DNA of 64,000 bases from Desulfosediminicola flagellatus (GTDB taxonomy: Bacteria > Desulfobacterota > Desulfobulbia > Desulfobulbales > Desulfocapsaceae), in the NCBI RefSeq assembly GCF_005116655.2, contig NZ_CP050698.1, forward strand, positions 5,186,001 to 5,250,000, given 5' to 3'. A program made the position numbers and the translations under genes. Of the stretch, positions 54,303 to 62,931 are shown piece by piece. The number at the start of each line of letters is the position of its first letter. Position 1 is the first letter of the stretch. The notes beneath the pieces are model-generated. The model was not told where the DNA came from. It made no database searches and saw only the letters and a list, made by a program, of their open reading frames with translations.

Positions 54303-55892
54303 TTATTTATCAGGGTACTGCTCGCGTATTCGGATAAATTCCGGCAGGTTTTCAATCAGGATGTCCACAAGTACTGGATCGAAATGGCTCCCCCGCTCAC
54401 TCTTCACCTGCTCAACGACTTCATCCAAAGGCCACGCCTTTTTGTAGCAGCGCACAGAACCAAGCGCGTCAAAAACATCTGCGAGCGCCACAATTCTGCC
54501 ATAAATGTGAATATTATCTTCCATCAGACCCTGCGGGTAACCTTCTCCATCCCAGCGTTCATGATGTTCATGGGCCACAACAGCTGCCATCTGCAAAATC
54601 TGCCTCTGTGATTTCTTAAGAATATCGAAACCGAGAATAGTGTGATCGTGCATCACCTCAATTTCTTCAGCCGTGAGCCTCCCCGGCTTATGGAGAACAG
54701 CATCAGGTATACCTATTTTTCCTGCATCATGCATTGGCGAAGCAAAACGCAGCAGCATTGCTTCCTTTTCACTCAGACCGTATTTGATTGCCAGCAGGTA
54801 GGTGTACTCAGCAACCCGCTTCACGTGATTTGCGGTTTCGTGGGACCGCGACTCGATAACCTCACCGAGTGTGATCACCACTTCTTTCTGGGTATTAATG
54901 ATTTCTTCCTGCAACATCAGTGAGTCGATGGCGCTGGCGATATTATTTTTATAAATCTTCACCAACCTGCGATCCGACCTGGACTCAAGACAACAACCAT
55001 CAAGGTAAATAATACAGGCGACATTATTCGGTGTTTGTATATACCCCAGAAAATCGGTATCACCGTATTCACTCTGCTTATTAGCCAGCACCCTCAATAC
55101 CCGCCCATGAAGATCTTCGGGTAAAGCTGCTGACAGCAACATATCATCACAATCGCGAAAACTCCCTTCACCGCAGAATATGCTTTTCTGACCTCCTTCT
55201 GCCAGAAGAACAAAAGAATTCCCCTCAGAATGGAGGACCTCAAGTTCTACCCTGCCCATATCATGCCTGAGCAGATGATGCATGGAGCGCAGGACCCCCC
55301 GCATGAGTTCACGTAACGCTGTGTACCTGAATAATTGCCCGGAAACGTCAACGATCGACTCGAGATTCCTGTTAATCCTTCGAACCTCCGCCTCTTTTTG
55401 CTTTCTTTCTGCAATTTCTTCCTGCAAGGCGATGTTCTTTCGTCGCAATTCATCAGTTTTTCGTGCGACTTCAACTTCAAGATGTTCCTGATAACGCTTA
55501 TTCTCCTTAACCAGCCATACCTTTTCAAGACATCTACTGATAGTGTTTTCCAGAATAACCATGTTACTGATCGGCTTGGTGAGATAATCCCACGCTCCGA
55601 GCTTTACACTCTGCACCGCATCATCGAGTTGTCCGGCTCCTGAAATAATCACCACAGGCGTTTCAGGTGAATTTTTATGGATATGCGCAAGAACCTCAAG
55701 CCCGCCGACAACAGGCATATCCAGATCAGTTAACACCAAATCTACATCTTCCTTTTCGAACAAATCAATGCCTTCCCTGCCATTTTCCGCATCGAGGGTT
55801 GAATACCCCCACTGCTCAAGAAAGGCACATAAGATCTGCCGGATCATCGGCTCATCATCTATAACGAGAATAACAGTTTTTTCTTCTGACAT
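54303..55892 (-). CDS. Response regulator with HD-GYP phosphodiesterase domain
   Basis: A 529-residue cytoplasmic protein: receiver domain (about 5-120) with phospho-acceptor Asp56 (LVLTDLDMP) and TKP near 106; a coiled-coil (about 125-175, ENKRYQEHLEVEVARKTDEL); a GAF/DUF3369-like sensing domain (about 180-335); then HD-GYP (about 350-515) with MHDAGKIGIPD, HHERWDGEGYPQGL and ALADVFDAL. All HD-GYP metal residues appear intact, so it should degrade c-di-GMP when switched by phosphorylation. No histidine kinase is adjacent. With the GGDEF gene at 28 kb it shows c-di-GMP signalling in this genome. Confidence 0.94.
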   Translation of the reverse strand: MSEEKTVILVIDDEPMIRQILCAFLEQWGYSTLDAENGREGIDLFEKEDVDLVLTDLDMPVVGGLEVLAHIHKNSPETPVVIISGAGQLDDAVQSVKLGAWDYLTKPISNMVILENTISRCLEKVWLVKENKRYQEHLEVEVARKTDELRRKNIALQEEIAERKQKEAEVRRINRNLESIVDVSGQLFRYTALRELMRGVLRSMHHLLRHDMGRVELEVLHSEGNSFVLLAEGGQKSIFCGEGSFRDCDDMLLSAALPEDLHGRVLRVLANKQSEYGDTDFLGYIQTPNNVACIIYLDGCCLESRSDRRLVKIYKNNIASAIDSLMLQEEIINTQKEVVITLGEVIESRSHETANHVKRVAEYTYLLAIKYGLSEKEAMLLRFASPMHDAGKIGIPDAVLHKPGRLTAEEIEVMHDHTILGFDILKKSQRQILQMAAVVAHEHHERWDGEGYPQGLMEDNIHIYGRIVALADVFDALGSVRCYKKAWPLDEVVEQVKSERGSHFDPVLVDILIENLPEFIRIREQYPDK

Positions 55893-55999
55893 TTCAAAAT
55901 AGCTGGAAAAAGGTATCTCAGAATTTCACAACTTCAGCTGACATATAATTTAATCATACGAGTGAGGCATATACAAAAATAATCGGAAATACTGTTTCA

Positions 56000-58198
56000 T
56001 CAGGTTTTATCTATGGTGATTATTCCAAGGTAACCATCTACTGTAACAGTGTCCCCGGTTTTGACATAAGAGAGTACTTTACTCACGCCCGTGACACATG
56101 GAATGCCGTACTCCCTGGCTATTATCGCTCCGTGGATAAGCATCCCACCCCGTGTCTCGACAATTGCAGCGGCAAGGGGAGCAAGAAACGTCATATTCGG
56201 GTCGATGGATTGAACTATAAGTACTTCACCAGATTTAAACTCTGCCATTTCTGCGGCTTTCCTGATGACCCGTGCCTTACCTTTGGCAAAACCATGCGAG
56301 GCTGGCTGCCCCAAAAGCTGACGCGCCCTTTCATACTCCACCGTTTCCTTGCAATTATCGACGGTGGTTGAGGCTGCCGTAGCCAGAGCAACCGTCTCCC
56401 CGACAAGTAATCTACAGATTTCATCAGGTGTTGCGAGAGCCAGTGCAGTATCAGCATGGTCCAGACGACTACGTCCTTCTACCATTGCCTGAGATAATGC
56501 CTGTTCTATCTTACCAATATAAATATTATCATCATCGCGAAGCCTGTAACTCGCCCTTGCAAGTCTAAGCAACTGCTTCCCGTCAAACCCGGATCCGGAA
56601 TCGGCCATACGCTCTAAAAAACGCACTTCAAGACTACTGCAATCACGAGCTTTCTCATTAGCCGGGGACGTAGGCAAACGTGAATATTCAAGCAGGATTT
56701 TGACGATCATATCACGCTGATTCATCCCCTCTTCACTCAAGCCGGCAAAGAAATTACCAAACCGGTGTTCAAGCTCAGCCAGGCCATGCTTAAGCTCGGG
56801 ATCTGTTATAGCATCTGCCCCCTTATTTTCGAGCACGTGTTGCAGCCTCTGGTCATTCTGCACAATTTTCGCTAATCGAAGCAGCTCGGAATTTCGTTCA
56901 GTGCTCAACATTTTACCGCCACTTAAAAGGCGCACAAACTCATACGGGTCATCAGGCACCATATGATCATTATACACTTCACCAAAAAGCCTGACTCCGT
57001 GAGCAAAAGGAATGCAATCATCCCAATATTTTCGACTCCAATGGCTCGATCTTTCGAATCTGTAATGTATCTCGCCGGCCAGTGCACCGTTATCCAGCGA
57101 TGGCAAATCAACCGCCGCCATTGCGGTGGCTTCGATCTCCATTTCAGGCAACATATGGTTTTCAACTTCATCCCAGAGTTGCAGAAGGTTCTCGTAACTT
57201 CTGTGCAGACTCAGGTACCAGGAGCGCTTATCGTCACTTTTGCCTGTCGCAAGTGCAGTTATCGGCCGAGCCTGAAGTATAAACAGCTTTTCCCCAGCAA
57301 AGGTCCATTCGATATCTAACGGGTAACCAAAAAATTTCTCAAGCACTGCCATCCGGTCGGCAAGCTCTTTCAACTGCATAGAATTGAGAGGTGCTTTTTC
57401 CTTCTGTTGAGTGTCGAGTTCAACTATATGCGTCCCCTGCTCTGTTCCTACACACTTTTGCTTACGCTCATCAGGAGCATCATGGCTCACAGACTTTGCT
57501 GAACTCAAACGATCAATAAGGTATCGGTCTGGAGCAATAGTTCCATCGACCAGTCCCTGATTAAGGCCATACACAGCCTCAATCATCATTTTTCCTTCAC
57601 TAAGGGGAGCTCGCGTAAACCCGACTCCAGAGACATCACCAGCAATCATCTCCTGTAAAACAACCGCCATGGAGCTTTCTTTCACCGAAAGAGAAAGTTC
57701 CTGTCTGTAAAGTAATGCCCTGTCAGACCAGAGTGATGCCCACACCATCTTTATATGATCAACCACCTGTTCTTTTCCGGAAATATACAGATACGAATCA
57801 TGCAGACCCGCAAATGAAGTTCCGGCCAGATCCTCTTCGGGGGCTGATGAGCGAATGGCCAGCGGCGCCTCATTAAACTCAATCTTGATACATCTCTCAA
57901 TTTCACATTCGAGATCAGCAGGTAGCGAAGTGCGTAAAAACAGATGCCGGATACGCAGGGCAACGTCCCAGATCTCCTCCCATCGCATATCGCTGAATTG
58001 CTTTCGATTAAGCTCCAGGTTCAGCTTTTCCCGTAAGCCGCGAGTATCAAGAAAATGATCATATGCCAGAGTTGAAAGACAGATAGCCTTCGGTACGAGA
58101 ACGCCACTGCCGGTAAGTTGCGCGAGCGCTTTCGCCTTGCCTCCTACCTCTGAAACCGAAAGATCATGACTGTTTTGCAGCGAAAAGATCCATTTCAT
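56000..58198 (-). CDS. PEP synthase/rifampin-phosphotransferase-like dikinase
   Basis: A 732-residue protein. The N-terminal ATP-binding domain (about 1-315) contains VGGKAKALAQLTGSGVLVPK and LAIRSSAPEEDLAGTSFAGL, typical of PEP-synthase and rifampin phosphotransferase. Residues about 330-620 match nothing I recognise and may bind the substrate. The swivelling phosphohistidine domain ends the protein: GGMLIHGAIIAREYGIPCVT, with the transferred phosphate expected on His689. There is no PEP-binding barrel, so it is unlikely to make PEP; like Rph it may phosphorylate a small molecule with ATP. Its start overlaps the upstream PNPOx gene by 35 bases, indicating a coupled pair. Confidence 0.85.
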   Translation of the reverse strand: MKWIFSLQNSHDLSVSEVGGKAKALAQLTGSGVLVPKAICLSTLAYDHFLDTRGLREKLNLELNRKQFSDMRWEEIWDVALRIRHLFLRTSLPADLECEIERCIKIEFNEAPLAIRSSAPEEDLAGTSFAGLHDSYLYISGKEQVVDHIKMVWASLWSDRALLYRQELSLSVKESSMAVVLQEMIAGDVSGVGFTRAPLSEGKMMIEAVYGLNQGLVDGTIAPDRYLIDRLSSAKSVSHDAPDERKQKCVGTEQGTHIVELDTQQKEKAPLNSMQLKELADRMAVLEKFFGYPLDIEWTFAGEKLFILQARPITALATGKSDDKRSWYLSLHRSYENLLQLWDEVENHMLPEMEIEATAMAAVDLPSLDNGALAGEIHYRFERSSHWSRKYWDDCIPFAHGVRLFGEVYNDHMVPDDPYEFVRLLSGGKMLSTERNSELLRLAKIVQNDQRLQHVLENKGADAITDPELKHGLAELEHRFGNFFAGLSEEGMNQRDMIVKILLEYSRLPTSPANEKARDCSSLEVRFLERMADSGSGFDGKQLLRLARASYRLRDDDNIYIGKIEQALSQAMVEGRSRLDHADTALALATPDEICRLLVGETVALATAASTTVDNCKETVEYERARQLLGQPASHGFAKGKARVIRKAAEMAEFKSGEVLIVQSIDPNMTFLAPLAAAIVETRGGMLIHGAIIAREYGIPCVTGVSKVLSYVKTGDTVTVDGYLGIITIDKT

Positions 58199-58661
58199 CT
58201 GATAAATGAAGCTCCATTACCTGTTGAAATCGACTAACCATGACATAATGGTGAACCACCACCTTGAGCAATGCCGTGGTTGGCGACTGTATAAAGTCGT
58301 TGAGATAAGGATGTCGAGATAAGTAAAGGTGTTCCAATTCCGGTCTTTCATCGCTGTCAACATTCCTAACATCACCTATCACGGTGACAGCTACCGCTTT
58401 ATGGAAGTCTGCTTCGCTGTTACTGCGGGTATCAATCAGCAAAGAGACCCGTGATTCTGCCTGCAGATTCATATGTTTTCTGGTAGCCCTGCCTGTTGCC
58501 ACAACAATAGATGCAAGATCGTCTGTATAAGCAAAAGCCATCAGGTTGGTGTAAGGCTGTCCGTCTCGTTCTGTTGCCAGTACCGCAAGTTTCTGTGAAG
58601 CGAGCGCCTCTGCAATATCCCGGCGAATCTGCTGCCCACTGTTATGCACATCGTTATCCAT
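58164..58661 (-). CDS. Pyridoxamine 5'-phosphate oxidase-fold flavoprotein
   Basis: A 165-residue split-barrel FMN-binding protein. LASQKLAVLATERDGQPYTNLMA then ASIVVATGRATRKHMNLQ are the typical beta-strand and FMN-phosphate contacts of the PNPOx-like superfamily. ATG 58661 has GGGGTG upstream and is preferred to GTG 58667. It is translated before, and overlaps, the PEP-synthase-like gene. True PdxH signatures are not complete, so reduction or oxidation of an unknown substrate, or heme or F420-like cofactor binding, is possible. Confidence 0.83.
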   Translation of the reverse strand: MDNDVHNSGQQIRRDIAEALASQKLAVLATERDGQPYTNLMAFAYTDDLASIVVATGRATRKHMNLQAESRVSLLIDTRSNSEADFHKAVAVTVIGDVRNVDSDERPELEHLYLSRHPYLNDFIQSPTTALLKVVVHHYVMVSRFQQVMELHLSDEMDLFAAKQS

Positions 58662-59017
58662 CTTCACCCCGCGATTTTATGAATTCGTTATTTCATATAA
58701 AGTCATGTGATTAGCACTAACTCTCAGCTTGCAAAGGTGAGGAGAAAGGCGTGAGCTTTTGTGTTAAATATTTTTTTAAATCCAATTACTTAAAATGATA
58801 CCAGAAGCTTTGAGTTATTACTACTCACCCATCACTTCACTCCGCTGAGTTTCGATGGTAATCATTTAAAGACATGTGGTAATTCTATTCATCGAAACAG
58901 ACAATTGACAGGAATTCTTTCATACATCCAACACCAACCACCTGAAAATCTGAAGATATTTTTATACTGAGCCGTAATCCATACAGTTTTCGTAATGATT
59001 GTGGTAACATTGCTTGA
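58662..59017. other. Intergenic region, no feature recognised
   Basis: Divergent promoter space for the PNPOx pair (minus) and the MarR-like gene (plus). No gene or clear operator is seen. Confidence 0.35.
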
Positions 59018-59101
59018 TGGACTCGTAAAAAGCCCGATCTACTTCGTTGTAGGTCTTCCAGAGCCCTTCCGTACGCCAAGGCTAACTTTTACGAGATCAT
59101 A
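59018..59101. repeat. Small inverted-repeat element
   Basis: ATGGACTCGTAAAA at the left and TTTTACGAGATCAT at the right form the arms of an imperfect 84-bp palindrome with a GC-rich centre. It resembles short REP/MITE-type repeats common between genes in Desulfobacterota. No open frame. Confidence 0.5.
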
Positions 59102-59149
59102 ATTGCTTAACTTGAATTTTTTTCAGCAAACATAGACCCGACAAAAATT

Positions 59150-59680
59150 ATGACTGACTCAAAAACACCGAAAAAAGAAATAACCCCGATTGTATCCTCA
59201 GAGCATTTGACTTCACCCGACAGCTGGCAATTGAGTGAGTTTGAATATGGCCTTATCATTGCTTACAATGCGTTCTCACGCTGGATGATGCGGTGTATGA
59301 GCGCAGCGGGCCATGTTGATTTCAGTCCCTTGGATATTCTCGTCTTACACAATGTCAACCATCGTAAGCGGGAAAAACGGCTCATTGACATATGCTTTGT
59401 ACTCCATGTCGAAGATCAACACACAGTAAATTATTCGCTGAAAAAGCTTGTTAAGGCAGGACTTGTAGGTAGGGAAAAACGGGGCAAAGAAATATTCTAC
59501 TCAGCCACAGAGCAAGGCGATGAAGCGTGTGCGCAATACCGGGAAATACGTGAGAAATGCCTTACATCATCCTATCGCGCCATGGATCAGGAGAGTGCAG
59601 AGATGAGTGAATCAGCAGCGCTGTTGCGGCTGATGTCCGGTATTTACGACCAAGCATCACGGGCGGCATCATCACTCTAA
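59150..59680 (+). CDS. MarR-like winged-helix regulator
   Basis: A 176-residue DNA-binding protein. Helices around HVDFSPLDILVLHNVNHRKR and LIDICFVLHVEDQHTVNYSL then KKLVKAGLVGREKRGKEIFY correspond to the MarR helix-turn-helix and wing (the wing Arg-x-x-G-x-E is present). It converges on the TRAP operon with a 16-base gap. No ribosome-binding site is evident before ATG 59150. It plausibly regulates the second TRAP transporter and the oxoprolinase, but the operator is not proved. Confidence 0.85.
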   Translation: MTDSKTPKKEITPIVSSEHLTSPDSWQLSEFEYGLIIAYNAFSRWMMRCMSAAGHVDFSPLDILVLHNVNHRKREKRLIDICFVLHVEDQHTVNYSLKKLVKAGLVGREKRGKEIFYSATEQGDEACAQYREIREKCLTSSYRAMDQESAEMSESAALLRLMSGIYDQASRAASSL

Positions 59681-59696
59681 ATTGAGGCAAGGGAGA

Positions 59697-61001
59697 CTAT
59701 CCCGCCATGAATTCAGGCAGGATTGTTACAACTTCAGGAACCACCACAATTATTGCCAGCGCCAGCAACAGGAGCAGAAAAAATGGGATGGCCGCATAGG
59801 CAACCCGCAGAATGTTCATCCCAGTCAGCCCCTGTATAACAAAAAGGTTAAAGCCGACAGGTGGTGTAATCTGCGACATCTCCACCACGATCACCACAAA
59901 AATACCGAACCAGAGCGGATCAATTCCCGCCTGCTCAACCATGGGCATAATCACTGAAGTTGTCAGCACCACGACAGAAATACCATCCAGAAAACAACCG
60001 AGAACTATAAAAAATATAGTCAATGCCCCGAGCAAAGCATATGGGGACAGGTCCATAGTCGATATCCAGCCGGCCAGCATCTTTGGAATTCCGGTAAAAC
60101 CCATTGCCACTGTTAAAAAGGCAGCGCCTGCCAGAATAAACGCGATCATACAGGACGTTTTCGTGGCTCCAAGCAGCCCGTCAACAAACGTCTCTCTATT
60201 GAGCGAATCACCGTGCCATGACAGCACCAGCGCCAAAACGACACCAACCGCAGCAGCATCAGTCGGAGAAGCGATTCCCGAATAGATCGAGCCGATCACC
60301 CCACCAATAAGTAAAACAACAGGAATCAGACCACGGGAACGATGTATTTTTTCTTTAAACGAGATCTGCTCGTCGGAATCACGGGGAATGGCATCTTTAT
60401 TTAGCAATGACCAGATCACCACATAGCCGATAAAAAGAGACACCAGCAATATACCAGGCAGTAGCCCTGCAATAAACAATCTGGCAATCGACTGCTCTGT
60501 AGCTACACCGTATACAATCAGAATAATGGAAGGCGGGATCAATAACCCCAGCGTAGCAGAACCTGCAAGAGTCCCTATCATCATTTTTTCAGGATAGCCT
60601 CTTTTCGACAGTTCGGGGATGGACATCTTGCCGATAGTCGCAGCCGTTGCAGCTGAAGATCCTGAGACCGCTGCAAAGATGCCGCATCCGAGGATATTAA
60701 CGTGCAGCAGTCGGCCGGGCAGTTTGGTCAGCCAGGGAGAAAGCGCGGTAAACATATCTTCAGATAGCCGCGAACGAAACAGTATCTCACCCATCCAGAT
60801 AAACAGTGGTAAGGCCGCAAGTGCCCAGCCGTTACTCGCACCCCAGACCGTTGTGGCAAGCACATCCCCTAAAGGCGCCTCGGTAAAGAGAAACATGCCG
60901 GTCATACCAACTGCCAGCAAAGAAAAAGCTACCCAGATACCGCTGCCCAAAAGAGCGAACAGGACCAATAACAATAGTATGGTCATGGAAACTTCAGACA
61001 T
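59697..61001 (-). CDS. dctM: TRAP transporter large permease DctM (system 2)
   Basis: A 434-residue inner-membrane protein with about 12 helices. Family segments include LPLFIWMGEILFRSRLSEDM, GSSAATAATIGKMSIPELSK and VVEMSQITPPVGFNLFVIQG. It is the third gene of a P-Q-M operon, ten bases after dctQ. The SSAATAATIG segment differs from system 1 (GVVGASVVAMG), so the two systems are not recent duplicates. Confidence 0.94.
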   Translation of the reverse strand: MSEVSMTILLLLVLFALLGSGIWVAFSLLAVGMTGMFLFTEAPLGDVLATTVWGASNGWALAALPLFIWMGEILFRSRLSEDMFTALSPWLTKLPGRLLHVNILGCGIFAAVSGSSAATAATIGKMSIPELSKRGYPEKMMIGTLAGSATLGLLIPPSIILIVYGVATEQSIARLFIAGLLPGILLVSLFIGYVVIWSLLNKDAIPRDSDEQISFKEKIHRSRGLIPVVLLIGGVIGSIYSGIASPTDAAAVGVVLALVLSWHGDSLNRETFVDGLLGATKTSCMIAFILAGAAFLTVAMGFTGIPKMLAGWISTMDLSPYALLGALTIFFIVLGCFLDGISVVVLTTSVIMPMVEQAGIDPLWFGIFVVIVVEMSQITPPVGFNLFVIQGLTGMNILRVAYAAIPFFLLLLLALAIIVVVPEVVTILPEFMAG

Positions 61002-61011
61002 ATCGCTCTCC

Positions 61012-61602
61012 TTAACTCCCCGATTCCGTTGGTAATTCTTCTAATTCATTATCACTTTCAAGCAGCTTCTCACCTTTATCGGCATAACTGGCTGGTCTAC
61101 CCGAAAGAATTGCTACAAGCTCATCCAGAAGCGCTATAGCCAGGATCACAAGACCCATTAGCATTGCGCATTGAGGTATCCAGATAGGTACGGCAATCAT
61201 GCCCGCAGAAAGGTCGTTGTAGCTGTAGGATTCCCAGACAAGGCGTGCAGTATAGTACGTGAAATAGCAGGTGATGGATGTTGCAACGCCAAGACACCAG
61301 ATCTCAAAAAATCGCCTGATTACAGTTGGAAGATTACCTATCACCAGCGTTACACGAATATGACCACCTTCACGCAACGTATAGGCAAGGGCCAGAAACG
61401 AGGCAGCAGCGAGAAAAAACCCTGTAAAATCAGCATAAGAAGGAATGGTTAGCCCCACCGCAGTGCCTGTGATCAGGGTGCTCATGCGGTCAATCAGGTT
61501 AAGGACAACCTGGGAGACGACCAGCAAACAGATCAGTGCAATAAACATTGCAGCCAGATATCCACTCACCACATAAAGTTTGTTTAACCAGCCTCGAACC
61601 AT
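61012..61602 (-). CDS. dctQ: TRAP transporter small permease DctQ (system 2)
   Basis: A 196-residue membrane protein with four helices and the family-typical segment LREGGHIRVTLVIGNLP near residue 75. ATG 61602 is used because GGGAAGGGGG precedes it; the frame upstream (33 extra codons) looks non-membrane and non-family. The C terminus is acidic (ELEELPTES). Confidence 0.9.
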   Translation of the reverse strand: MVRGWLNKLYVVSGYLAAMFIALICLLVVSQVVLNLIDRMSTLITGTAVGLTIPSYADFTGFFLAAASFLALAYTLREGGHIRVTLVIGNLPTVIRRFFEIWCLGVATSITCYFTYYTARLVWESYSYNDLSAGMIAVPIWIPQCAMLMGLVILAIALLDELVAILSGRPASYADKGEKLLESDNELEELPTESGS

Positions 61603-61709
61603 AGTTCCCCCTTCCCGGCATAGCAATTTTTGACACAATGGATCAGGCAAAAGGACAACGTGCCGGGCAAGCTGCGGCCCGACACTGTAATCCAACCACA
61701 ATTTACACG

Positions 61710-62690
61710 TTATTTTTGGTAATTCTTCAGGAGTTCTTCACCTTCTGCACCTGCATCTTTCTGCCAGTCCACAAGCATCTCAGCACCAACTGCTTTTAAT
61801 CCAGTCATCAACTCGGCGCTTGGAGTGACAATGATCACACCGTTGTCTTTCATGATCTGAATTTTTTCAGAAGTCTCCTTCTTACTCATCTCAAGACCGC
61901 GCTTTTCTGCTGTTGCTGCTGCAGCAAGAACCGCATCCTGAGTTGCTTTATCAAGTTTACGGAAAGCTTTTTTGCTGACAACAACGATATTTTTAGGAAC
62001 CCAGGCCTGAATATCGGTAAAATGGGTTACAAAATCCCACGCTTTTGAGTTAGCACCTGTTGATGGTGAAGTAATCATAGCTTCGACACGACCAGTAGCA
62101 AATGCCTGCGGGATATCCGGCACCTCAACCTGTGTCGGTGCTGCTCCGATCTTCTTGGCAAAGGTCTCAAGAGTTGCATTGTAGGCCCTGAACTTGATGC
62201 CTTTTAAGTCATCAACAGTCTTGATCTCTTTTTTGGTATACAAACCCTGTGGCGGCCAAGGCACTGAAAAAAGCGGCATCAGCCCCTGCTTATCAAGAAG
62301 TTTTGCAACCACGCCGCGCTGGGCATTCCACAGGTTTTCTGCATCATCATAATTCGTTGCCAGAAACGGTTGGGAATCTGCGCCGAAAACCGCATGCTCG
62401 TTGGAGAGACGCGAGAGAAAAAATTCACCAACAGGTACCTGCCCACCACGTACAGCATTCTTAATTTCAGGATGCTTAAAGAGTGACCCTGCAGAATGCA
62501 CCTTTATTGTTAATGCCCCGCCGGTTGCAGTTTCCACATCTTTGGCAAATTCTATAATATTCTGAGTATGGAAAGTTTTATCAGGATAGGGGGTTGGCAT
62601 ATCCCAGGTTGCTGCCTGGCCGGCAGTTGCCAGTCCTACGGTAAGTGCTGCACAGCTGAGAGCTGCCATCATGTTCTTGCGCATCTTCAT
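61710..62690 (-). CDS. dctP: TRAP transporter substrate-binding protein DctP (system 2)
   Basis: A 326-residue periplasmic protein with signal MKMRKNMMAALSCAALTVGL-ATAGQA. The mature domain has WDMPTPYPDKTFHTQNIIEF and FRAYNATLETFAKKIGAAP, features of the DctP family including the Arg expected to bind a carboxylate. GAGGAG precedes ATG 62690. Divergent to an ATP-hydrolysing 5-oxoprolinase/hydantoinase, it probably imports 5-oxoproline (pyroglutamate) or a hydantoin; some DctP proteins of other bacteria bind pyroglutamate. Confidence 0.92.
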   Translation of the reverse strand: MKMRKNMMAALSCAALTVGLATAGQAATWDMPTPYPDKTFHTQNIIEFAKDVETATGGALTIKVHSAGSLFKHPEIKNAVRGGQVPVGEFFLSRLSNEHAVFGADSQPFLATNYDDAENLWNAQRGVVAKLLDKQGLMPLFSVPWPPQGLYTKKEIKTVDDLKGIKFRAYNATLETFAKKIGAAPTQVEVPDIPQAFATGRVEAMITSPSTGANSKAWDFVTHFTDIQAWVPKNIVVVSKKAFRKLDKATQDAVLAAAATAEKRGLEMSKKETSEKIQIMKDNGVIIVTPSAELMTGLKAVGAEMLVDWQKDAGAEGEELLKNYQK

Positions 62691-62783
62691 AGTTATCTCC
62701 TCCTCTAAAGATTTACACCTGCGATTCAGGTGCAGTTATAACTGCTGCGACTACACTGATGTCACATTATTGCAAGATTGATA

Positions 62784-62826
62784 TTGACTTTTCAACTCAA
62801 TATTGACATTCTTCCATAACGTTGAC
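62784..62826. promoter_or_regulatory. Three TTGAC boxes at 19-bp spacing, candidate operator
   Basis: TTGAC occurs at 62784, 62803 and 62822, exactly 19 bp apart, between the divergent TRAP and oxoprolinase genes. The last TTGACA could also be a -35 for the plus-strand gene, with a weak -10 near 62844. The regular spacing suits a regulator binding as a direct-repeat dimer or multimer. Confidence 0.5.
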
Positions 62827-62931
62827 ATTTTGTCGATAAAAATTATCTATCTATAACAGAAATGTAATCGAATAAACCGAAAACATCGTATATTCAATTT
62901 CATAACCTCATGCAGCAACAGGAGCAGAGCA

